A program made the translations under genes and the position numbers. The notes beneath the pieces were generated by a model, which was not told the DNA's origin, did no database searches, and saw only the letters and a program-made list of their open reading frames with translations. Shown in pieces: positions 1 through 5,782 of a stretch of DNA of 9,864 nt. How positions within the stretch are numbered: the stretch's first letter is position 1; the number at the start of each line of letters is the position of its first letter. The stretch lies in NCBI GenBank assembly GCA_016220125.1, contig JACRIF010000070.1:1-9864 (forward strand). The letters are read 5' to 3'. This DNA comes from Candidatus Peregrinibacteria bacterium. Lineage in GTDB: Bacteria; Patescibacteriota; Gracilibacteria; UM-FILTER-43-11.

Positions 1-1181
1 AGTTGCTCGTGCTCATTGTTTTCCTGCGGGCCCTGGGTTGGGGATTCGCGGACCCCTTCTTCTCGCTCTATCTCAACCAGTTCACCCAGGATTACGCGCT
101 GATCGGATTGCTGTCATCCCTGGTGGCCTTCACCGCACTGCTGACCATCATCCCGCTCATGCGGTTGACCGACAAAATCCAGGAAGGCGTTTTGATCCGC
201 GATGGGCAGGTGCTTTACCTGTTCGTCCTTTTTTCATACGTGCTCGGCGGGCTCTTTCTCAATTTTCCGCTTTTGATTTTCGGCTTGGCCCTAAACGGCA
301 TCGCCCAGACTTTGATCGTGGTCGGGGTCGAAGCCTATATCCGCAAGCACGACGGGGGTGGCAAATCGGGCCCTTTCGGCTTCTACACCGCCATGGATTA
401 CCTGGGGTGGGTGCTTGGAATGCTCGCCGCCGCCTTTTTGGTTCATCTCTACAGCCTGAACAGCATGTTCCTCTTCATCCTGCCGAGCATCTTCCTCAGC
501 TTCCTGATTCTCCCCCAGATCCACGAGCACGGCCTTCGCTCCATCCTCACCGGTTTCAAGCGTTATTTCCACAAGCGCCAGGATTTTGTGGATCTGCTCA
601 CGGATTTCAGGGACCTCAACCCCAAAATGGTCTTCCTGCTTACCCTCGCCTTTTTTGACGGCGCGCTCCGCATGTTCGCCTATGTTTTCATTCCGCTGTT
701 CGCCGTGAGCCTCCAATTGGACCTCAAGGCCATCGCCCTGTTGATGGTGGTCATGAACGCCCCCTATATTTTCAGCTATTTTTTCTCCGAGATCTCCGAT
801 GTCGTCAATAAAATGAAGGTGATCGCCTTCGGGCTGTTTATCGGCTTTCTGGCCTTCCTCATGCTTTACACCCTTGTGAACCAGTGGTGGGTCCTGGGCC
901 TTTCGGCCCTCACTTCGCTCAGCATCGCCGTCATTCGCCCCGCCTACAATGGGCTCATCACCAAGTTCACCCCCCGCGGCAAAACAGGGGAGGTGACCGG
1001 CATTTACAATTTTGTCGACCGCATCGGCCGCATCGTGGGGCCGATCCTCACGGGCGTGATCGCGGACGCCTACGGGCTCAATATCACCTTCCTGCTCATC
1101 GCCCTCATCTCCCTCGGGCTTGGGTTTATCTCGATCGCCCTCCGAGGCTATGATGTTCCCGAGACGGAATTGGTCGTTTGA
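1..1181 (+). CDS. MFS transporter, 5'-truncated by window edge
   Basis: This is a polytopic membrane protein of the major facilitator superfamily, expected to move a small solute across the cytoplasmic membrane; the substrate cannot be inferred. The frame is open from the first bases and the visible 392 residues begin inside the first membrane helix, so only a short N-terminus is probably missing. The TTG at 3 should not be taken as the start. About twelve hydrophobic segments can be seen in two halves (roughly residues 1-22, 31-51, 67-87, 88-108, 127-148, 153-170, then 208-232, 241-262, 271-290, 294-313, 333-353, 360-380). A charged cytoplasmic loop at about 171-207 divides them, as in MFS proteins. 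Segments TGIYNFVDRIGRIVGP (332-347) and TGVIADAYG (350-358) resemble the helix 10/11 region of drug- or sugar-type MFS proteins. The gene ends with TGA, and a promoter for the next gene begins almost at once. Confidence 0.85.
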   Translation, partial: LLVLIVFLRALGWGFADPFFSLYLNQFTQDYALIGLLSSLVAFTALLTIIPLMRLTDKIQEGVLIRDGQVLYLFVLFSYVLGGLFLNFPLLIFGLALNGIAQTLIVVGVEAYIRKHDGGGKSGPFGFYTAMDYLGWVLGMLAAAFLVHLYSLNSMFLFILPSIFLSFLILPQIHEHGLRSILTGFKRYFHKRQDFVDLLTDFRDLNPKMVFLLTLAFFDGALRMFAYVFIPLFAVSLQLDLKAIALLMVVMNAPYIFSYFFSEISDVVNKMKVIAFGLFIGFLAFLMLYTLVNQWWVLGLSALTSLSIAVIRPAYNGLITKFTPRGKTGEVTGIYNFVDRIGRIVGPILTGVIADAYGLNITFLLIALISLGLGFISIALRGYDVPETELVV

Positions 1182-1183
1182 TG

Positions 1184-1192
1184 TGATATAAT
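1184..1192 (+). promoter_or_regulatory. Extended -10 promoter element (TGn-TATAAT) for the PfkB gene
   Basis: The bases read TG-A-TATAAT, a perfect extended -10 element of the sigma-70 type, with the hexamer at 1187-1192. The position 17 bp upstream (1164-1169, ACGGAA) is a poor -35, which extended -10 promoters tolerate. Transcription would start near 1199, giving a leader of about 40 nt made almost entirely of the 7-bp repeats that follow. The element lies only 3 bp after the MFS stop codon, so the kinase gene probably has its own promoter. Confidence 0.5.
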
Positions 1193-1194
1193 GG

Positions 1195-1236
1195 AGTTAA
1201 AAGTTAAGAGTTAAGAATTAAGAGTTAAGAGTTGAA
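1195..1236 (+). repeat. Six tandem 7-bp repeats (AGTTAAG type)
   Basis: Six consecutive heptamers fill 42 bp: AGTTAAA, AGTTAAG, AGTTAAG, AATTAAG, AGTTAAG, AGTTGAA. Three are identical and the others differ by one or two bases. Seven is not a multiple of three, so the TAA in each unit falls in all three forward frames in turn (TAA at 1198, 1205 and 1212). The array ends 2 bp before the kinase ATG, so it would form the mRNA leader. Heptamer short tandem repeats are known from cyanobacterial intergenic regions; that comparison concerns the type of repeat, not a shared sequence. Confidence 0.85.
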
Positions 1237-1238
1237 AA

Positions 1239-2333
1239 ATGAAGCAGAAACCAAAAATTTTCAGCATCGGCGGGGCCACCTTTGATATTTTCATCAAGGC
1301 CCATGACCAGGCCATCGTGCATTTGCGAACCCCCGACTCCCGCAAGGAGTGGTTCGGCCTGGAGTACGGCGGGAAGGTTTTGATCGATGAAATCCACGAA
1401 ACCTTCGGCGGCGGCGCGAGCAACACCTCGATCGCTTTTTCCCGCATGGGATTCGACGCCTATTTTGTGGGCATGGTCGGGACCGAGTACGGAAACCGCG
1501 TCCTGGACAACCTTAAAAACGAGAAGGTTCATCTTGATTTCGCATCGAGGACGAATTTGGACAAAACCTCCTTTTCCACCATTCTCAATTCATTCGAGGG
1601 GGAGCGCACCGTGTTGGCCTATCCGGGGGCAAACCATTACCTAAAAGTGGAGCATCTACCCCTTTCGGCACTTGCGACCGCGGATTGGATTTTCCTGAAC
1701 CACCTGAGCGGTTTGGACAACCGGATCCCCATGGCGCTCGTGCAGTTGCTGGAAAAGCATCCCCGCATCAAATTGGCCTGGAATCCGGGCCATGAGCAGA
1801 TCAAGCAAGGGCTCAAAAAATGGAAACCCCTTCTTTCCCACACCGAGGTCCTGTTCCTGAACAAGGAAGAGGCTTCCCTGTTTTCGGGGATTCCCGTCTG
1901 CCCCGCGGGCGTGAAACAGGACGATCCGCGCCTTCATGGCCACATTCCCACCTCCTTCCTGCCTCCCTACGCGGATGACGCGAGCCACATCCTGTGCGCC
2001 TTTTCCCAGGCCGGCGTCAAAAACGTGGTCATCACGGACGGCAAGAACGGCGCCCAGGCCACCGACGGCAAGCGCGTGTATTTTTGCCCCGTTGTCTCGC
2101 ACAAGATCGTGGACACCCTGGGGGCCGGCGATGCGTTCGCCAGCGGTTTTGCCAGCGCCAGAATCCTGGGCGAAGGCTTGAAAGATGCCCTCCGTTATGG
2201 TACAATTAATGCGCAGAGTGTTATCAGCTACTTCGGGGCCCAAAAGGGGCTCCTACGACTGAAGGAGTTGCTGGGGAAGGTCGCCAAATCGAACCTGCTC
2301 GTCACCAGCACGGCCCTCAAAAAACAAAAATAA
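1239..2333 (+). CDS. PfkB/ribokinase-family carbohydrate or nucleoside kinase
   Basis: This 364-residue cytoplasmic enzyme is expected to transfer phosphate from ATP to a hydroxyl of a sugar or nucleoside. Family marks are clear. The N-terminal strand IFSIGGATFDIFI (7-19) leads to the first PfkB signature region FGGGASNTSIAFSRMGF (56-72). NKEEA (208-212) is the NxxE motif linked to Mg/phosphate binding. VITDG (264-268) precedes the second signature DTLGAGDAFASGFASA (292-307), in which D298 is the expected catalytic base. The length is slightly above the usual 300-330 residues, because of extra sequence at about 25-50 (the sugar-lid region) and 216-250. Residues 127-132 (AYPGAN) resemble adenosine-kinase-like and fructokinase-like members, but the substrate cannot be assigned. 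The ATG is supported by the position of the first beta strand. No Shine-Dalgarno is visible, and a 7-bp repeat array abuts the start. Confidence 0.9.
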   Translation: MKQKPKIFSIGGATFDIFIKAHDQAIVHLRTPDSRKEWFGLEYGGKVLIDEIHETFGGGASNTSIAFSRMGFDAYFVGMVGTEYGNRVLDNLKNEKVHLDFASRTNLDKTSFSTILNSFEGERTVLAYPGANHYLKVEHLPLSALATADWIFLNHLSGLDNRIPMALVQLLEKHPRIKLAWNPGHEQIKQGLKKWKPLLSHTEVLFLNKEEASLFSGIPVCPAGVKQDDPRLHGHIPTSFLPPYADDASHILCAFSQAGVKNVVITDGKNGAQATDGKRVYFCPVVSHKIVDTLGAGDAFASGFASARILGEGLKDALRYGTINAQSVISYFGAQKGLLRLKELLGKVAKSNLLVTSTALKKQK

Positions 2334-2361
2334 AAATTTACTTCCACTAAAAACAAAAACA

Positions 2362-3000
2362 ATGACCGATGTGAAACGTCTCGTGCGGATCAAGGAATTG
2401 CTCGACAATGCCGAATCCGCTTTAAGGGTGGCCCAACAGATGATGTCCGATGTCATGGGACTCAATGAGGGCGACAAGGTCGGCCCCTCGGTCTACAAAG
2501 ACAAGGCCGCCACCATGATGCCCCCCTCCGCCGCGCCCACGGGCAAGGTGATCGAGGGTGTTTTCAATGGCCAGAACATGGTCGACAAGAAGGGCAACAC
2601 CTTCCCGGTCCCCGCGAACTACGCCAGCAAATCTAAGCTCATCCCCGGAGACGCCCTGAAACTCACCATCACCGAGGAGGGCAAGTTCCTGTACAAGCAA
2701 ATCGCCCCGGTCGAGCGCAAAACCGTGGTCGGCCCCTTGGTGTACAACGACGGCAAGTACCAGGTGCTCGCGAATGGCAAGGCCTACAATGTGCTCTTGG
2801 CCTCCGTCACGTACTTCCGTGCCGAGGTCGGCGACGAGATCACTGTCATCATCCCGATGCACGAGGATTCCGACTGGGCCGCCATCGAGGCAGTCTTGCC
2901 GAAATTCGACGAAGTCGAGAAGGTGTCCGAGGCCGTTGCCGAGAAAAAGCCCCGCAAGGCGAAGAAGGAGATCGATTTGGAGGAGGAGCTGGACATTTAA
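2362..3000 (+). CDS. Conserved-looking protein of unknown function, two beta-rich units
   Basis: I do not recognise this 212-residue protein. It has no signal peptide or membrane segment, so it is probably cytoplasmic. The N-terminus (about 1-37) is predicted helical and amphipathic (VKRLVRIKELLDNAESALRV). A linker follows, then two consecutive beta-rich units at about 62-105 and 111-165 that resemble each other: a short polar hairpin, a strand ending in a PVPANYA or YNVLLAS segment, then PGDALKLTI or VGDEITVII. This suggests an internal duplication, perhaps two small barrels. The C-terminus is lysine-rich and then acidic (KKPRKAKKEIDLEEELDI), as in flexible nucleic-acid-associated or protein-binding tails. 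It starts 28 bp after the kinase stop, so the two may share a transcript. The leader is A-rich with no Shine-Dalgarno. A structured intergenic region and a hairpin with a T-tract lie between it and the ATPase gene. Confidence 0.8.
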   Translation: MTDVKRLVRIKELLDNAESALRVAQQMMSDVMGLNEGDKVGPSVYKDKAATMMPPSAAPTGKVIEGVFNGQNMVDKKGNTFPVPANYASKSKLIPGDALKLTITEEGKFLYKQIAPVERKTVVGPLVYNDGKYQVLANGKAYNVLLASVTYFRAEVGDEITVIIPMHEDSDWAAIEAVLPKFDEVEKVSEAVAEKKPRKAKKEIDLEEELDI

Positions 3001-3003
3001 ATT

Positions 3004-3038
3004 AAGCGATAAGCAGTAAGCGATAGGCGGCAAGCTTT
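3004..3038 (+). repeat. Five degenerate tandem 7-bp repeats (AAGCGAT type)
   Basis: Starting 4 bp after the upstream stop codon, the sequence reads AAGCGAT, AAGCAGT, AAGCGAT, AGGCGGC, AAGCTTT in register. Units 1 and 3 are identical; the last two are degenerate. The period matches the array at 1195-1236 but the unit sequence differs. The unit junctions again place TAA/TAG stops in all three forward frames (3003, 3010, 3017). Confidence 0.65.
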
Positions 3039-3067
3039 TGGACCCAGATCCCATGGCTTGGCGCCTA
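3024..3067. repeat. Imperfect 12-bp palindrome overlapping the second heptamer array
   Basis: The left arm TAGGCGGCAAGC (3024-3035) is the reverse complement of the right arm GCTTGGCGCCTA (3056-3067) except for one central G:G mismatch. The loop is 20 bases and holds a short TGG/CCA pairing (3039-3041 with 3051-3053). The RNA could fold into a stem, and the DNA could extrude a cruciform or bind a dimeric protein. The arms share sequence with the heptamer array, so the palindrome and array may be one element. Confidence 0.6.
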
Positions 3068-3071
3068 TTAT

Positions 3072-3098
3072 CGTGTTTATTGCAAAACACGGTTTTTT
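3072..3098 (+). terminator. Possible Rho-independent terminator
   Basis: CGTGTTT (3072-3078) pairs perfectly with AAACACG (3085-3091) across the 6-base loop ATTGCA, followed by one G and six T (3093-3098). The geometry suits an intrinsic terminator for the upstream plus-strand transcript. The stem is short with three G:C pairs, so it may be leaky. A competing fold pairs GCAAAA (3082-3087) with TTTTGC (3095-3100) and would disrupt this hairpin. Confidence 0.45.
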
Positions 3099-3108
3099 GC
3101 GGTACAGT
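3080..3108 (+). promoter_or_regulatory. Candidate promoter for the TraG/VirD4-like ATPase gene
   Basis: TTGCAA (3080-3085) and TACAGT (3103-3108) are 17 bp apart and each match the sigma-70 consensus at four of six positions. Transcription would begin near 3115, about 20 nt before the ATPase ATG. The element overlaps the terminator-like hairpin. The match is modest and could be chance. Confidence 0.3.
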
Positions 3109-3134
3109 TTTCCCCGTCAAACCAAAACACACCC

Positions 3135-5660
3135 ATGCAGATTCTGCACATCGCCGAATTCATCGCCGTCTGGATCCTGATCGTGGCCGTTTTGCTGTGG
3201 AGGTTTCGCGTGCGCAAGAACCTGGAGCGCTCGCTCAACATGGTTTTTTTGCAGATTTCGGTTCCGATCAAGGATTCCAAGGAGGATCGCGAGCGCGACA
3301 GCGAGCAGTACGCCAGCGGCAAATCCATCAAGGATGTTTTGGAGGTGATGACCCTGCTTTACGAGTCGCTGCATTCCATCTACAGCGGGGATTTCATGAA
3401 CAAGCTCACAGGCCAGGATTTCTTTTCGTGCGAATATGTGGTGCTGAACGCCCAGATGCGGTTTTTCATGGTGGTGCCCCGGCATCTGCAATCGTTGATC
3501 GAAAAGCAGGTCACGGCCCAGTACACCGATGTTTTCATCGAGCAGGTGGATGATTTCAGCATTTTCCGCGACGGGTACCAAAGCGCGGGAGCCTACCTGA
3601 AACTATCGAAGCCCTACATGTACCCCATCCGCACCTACCAGTACCTCGGGTCCGACCCTTTCAACAACCTGGCCAACGCCATGTCGAAAATCGAGCGGGA
3701 CGAGGGCGTGGCGATTCAGCTGATGCTGAGGCCCATGCCCAATGGCTGGCAGGACGAGGGGCGCGAGAAAGCCGAGGAGCTTTTCCAGGGCAAGCGCCAC
3801 AAGAAGGGGATTCTGCATCGGCTGAATGTCTTTTCATGGATCGGCACCCTTTTGCGCATCCTCATTCGCGGCGCGGAACACGAGAAATTCGGGGAGGACG
3901 ACCACGGGGGGAAGGACACGGTGCGCACCACCGCGTTGATGGAGGAACAGATTAAATTGATGGAGACCAAGAACGTGAAAGTCGGTTTCGAGACCGTCAT
4001 CCGCATCGTCTCCTCGGCCAAGAGCTCGTTTCGCGCCAAGCAGATCACCAAAGAGGTGAAAAACGCCTTTGTTCAGTACAACGCCCCGAACCTCAATTCG
4101 TTTGGCAGCATCAAGCATTTCAGCCTTCCCGGGCTCATCAAGGGCTTCATTTTGCGCGACATCAAGCGCGACTGGATCGCCCGGCTGTTCTACCGTCACC
4201 CCATGATCCTGTGCTCCGAGGAATTGGCGTCGATCTTCCATTTCCCGAACATCAAGTACAACCGTTTGCCGGTGATCAAATGGCAGGAATTCAAGATCGC
4301 GCCCGCGCCGAGCAACATGCCGACCGAGGGGCTTTTCCTGGGGTACAACAATTACCGCGGTTCCAAGACCGAGGTGCGCATCAAACGCGACGACCGCCGC
4401 CGCCATTTCTACATGATCGGAAAGTCCGGCACCGGAAAATCGACCATCTTGAACACCATGCTCCGCCAGGATCTGGCCAACGGCGAAGGCATCTGCCTCA
4501 TCGATCCGCATGGCGATCTGGTGCAGGCCGTGATGCCCCACATTCCCCGCAAGCGCGCCGACGATGTGGTGCTGTTCGACCCGGGCGATTTGGAACGCCC
4601 CATGGGTTTGAACATTCTGGAGGCCTACACCAAGGAGCAGAAGGAGTTCATGAGCCAGGAGGCGCTTTCGATTTTCATCAAGCTGTTCGGCGAGGAGATC
4701 ATGGGACCGCGTCTTCAGCATTATTTCCGCAACGGTTGCCTGACCCTGATGGACGACGACGAGGAGGGCGCCACGCTGATCGACCTGCCTCGCCTCTTCA
4801 CCGATGACAGTTGGCAGAAATACAAGGTGACCAAGGTGAAAAACCCGGTCGTCCGCGGTTTCTGGGAAAAGGAAATGGCCTCGACCGGCGCGCGCGAAAA
4901 ACAGGAGATGATCCCGTATTTCAGCGCCAAGTTCGGCCCCTTCGTGACCAACGCCCAAATCCGCAACATCATCGGCCAGACGAAGTCGGGCTTCGACTTC
5001 CGCAAGGTGATGGACGAGGGGAGAATTTTGCTTTGCAACCTTTCCAAGGGCAAGCTCGGCGACCTGAACGCCCAATTGCTGGGTATGATTATGGTGTCGA
5101 AGCTCCAGATGGCGGCCATTGGCCGGGTCGACACTCCAGTTGTTGAGCGCCACGATTTCTACATGTACGTCGACGAGTTCCAGAACTTCGTGACCGAATC
5201 GTTCGCCTCAATCCTTTCCGAGGCCCGCAAATATCGTTTAAGTTTGATCATTGCCCATCAGTACATTTCGCAGATCACCAAGATGGGTGGGGGAGGGAAG
5301 GGGAGCCACGAGGACACCACCATCCGCGACGCGGTGTTCGGCAACGTCGGCTCCATGATGTGCTTCAAGATCGGCGCGGCCGACGCCGAATACATGGCCA
5401 AGGAGTTCTCGCCGGTGTTCAGCGACCAGGATCTGATCAACATCGCGAACTACCAGGCTTATTTAAAACTGAACATCGACAACGCCACCTCGCGCGCGTT
5501 CTCGATGGCCACGGTGTACGATCCCAACAAGGGCGATGTGGAGGCCGCTGAGGCCTTCAAGCAACTTTCGCGCCTCAAGTTCGCCCGCGAGCGACGGTTT
5601 GTGGAGCGGGAGATTTACCGCAGGGTCGGCACCAAGTTCGAGGATTCGGATATTCAGTAG
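3135..5660 (+). CDS. Membrane-anchored TraG/VirD4-like type IV secretion coupling ATPase
   Basis: This 841-residue protein is a hexameric-type ATPase of the HerA/VirB4/VirD4 group, expected to sit at the inner membrane and power DNA or protein transfer through a type IV secretion-like channel. One N-terminal membrane helix lies at about 5-23, followed by basic residues (RFRVRKNLER) that place the rest in the cytoplasm. Residues 45-390 form a long region with no motif I recognise. The motor follows: Walker A GKSGTGKS at 429-436, the strand LIDPHGDL at 455-462, Walker B FYMYVDEFQNF at 675-685 (D680, E681), and SLIIAHQYISQ at 703-713 with the expected sensor glutamine. The C-terminal part, from NVGSMMCFKIGAADAEYMA (737-755) through VFSDQDLINI (761-770), is typical of TraG/TraD coupling proteins. 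All catalytic residues are present. No Shine-Dalgarno precedes the ATG. The gene converges on the VirB6-like operon. Confidence 0.88.
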   Translation: MQILHIAEFIAVWILIVAVLLWRFRVRKNLERSLNMVFLQISVPIKDSKEDRERDSEQYASGKSIKDVLEVMTLLYESLHSIYSGDFMNKLTGQDFFSCEYVVLNAQMRFFMVVPRHLQSLIEKQVTAQYTDVFIEQVDDFSIFRDGYQSAGAYLKLSKPYMYPIRTYQYLGSDPFNNLANAMSKIERDEGVAIQLMLRPMPNGWQDEGREKAEELFQGKRHKKGILHRLNVFSWIGTLLRILIRGAEHEKFGEDDHGGKDTVRTTALMEEQIKLMETKNVKVGFETVIRIVSSAKSSFRAKQITKEVKNAFVQYNAPNLNSFGSIKHFSLPGLIKGFILRDIKRDWIARLFYRHPMILCSEELASIFHFPNIKYNRLPVIKWQEFKIAPAPSNMPTEGLFLGYNNYRGSKTEVRIKRDDRRRHFYMIGKSGTGKSTILNTMLRQDLANGEGICLIDPHGDLVQAVMPHIPRKRADDVVLFDPGDLERPMGLNILEAYTKEQKEFMSQEALSIFIKLFGEEIMGPRLQHYFRNGCLTLMDDDEEGATLIDLPRLFTDDSWQKYKVTKVKNPVVRGFWEKEMASTGAREKQEMIPYFSAKFGPFVTNAQIRNIIGQTKSGFDFRKVMDEGRILLCNLSKGKLGDLNAQLLGMIMVSKLQMAAIGRVDTPVVERHDFYMYVDEFQNFVTESFASILSEARKYRLSLIIAHQYISQITKMGGGGKGSHEDTTIRDAVFGNVGSMMCFKIGAADAEYMAKEFSPVFSDQDLINIANYQAYLKLNIDNATSRAFSMATVYDPNKGDVEAAEAFKQLSRLKFARERRFVEREIYRRVGTKFEDSDIQ

Positions 5661-5664
5661 TCTG

Positions 5665-5709
5665 ACCCCCTCCCGGCTTCGCCGTTCTCCCCCTTGGCAA
5701 GGGGGAGAA
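5665..5709. repeat. GC-rich double-hairpin element in the convergent intergenic gap
   Basis: Two adjacent perfect inverted repeats are present. CGGC-TTC-GCCG occupies 5674-5684. It is followed directly by an 11-bp stem, TTCTCCCCCTT (5685-5695) with AAGGGGGAGAA (5699-5709), around the loop GGC. A C-rich run (ACCCCCTCCC, 5665-5674) leads in. Neither strand has a strong T-tract after the stem, so it is a poor canonical terminator but could stop or stabilise transcript ends in both directions. Its compact palindromic form, set between convergent genes, resembles dispersed REP-like intergenic repeats; one copy alone cannot prove that. Confidence 0.7.
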
Positions 5710-5720
5710 ATTTAATGGCT

Positions 5721-5756
5721 ATTTAAAATCCCCAGCTCGGGATTGAGATGGGGATT
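5721..5756 (-). terminator. Weak hairpin downstream of the VirB6-like gene
   Basis: AATCCCC (5727-5733) and GGGGATT (5750-5756) form a perfect 7-bp inverted repeat with a 16-base loop. Read on the minus strand, the second arm runs into ATTTTAAAT, giving a short T-tract about 27 bp after the TAG stop of the VirB6-like gene. It is a plausible weak terminator for the minus-strand operon; the large loop and four-T run lower confidence. Confidence 0.35.
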
Positions 5757-5782
5757 GCCCTTTGCGTATGGAGTTCAGCCTT

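Noticed and set aside
1179..1181. TGA at the end of the MFS gene as a recoded glycine codon (Gracilibacteria code)
   Set aside because: No in-frame TGA occurs inside any real gene here, and the MFS protein has its full complement of helices by this point; a UGA-recoded genome would use the codon often.
1195..1236. Heptamer array as a CRISPR remnant
   Set aside because: The units are contiguous with no spacers and far too short for CRISPR repeats; no cas gene is present.
3834..5153. 439-codon open frame on the minus strand inside the ATPase gene
   Set aside because: It lies wholly antisense to a gene with complete Walker motifs. Its translation is rich in His, Leu and Val with no domain, signal or membrane pattern, as expected from the shadow of a GC-rich coding frame.
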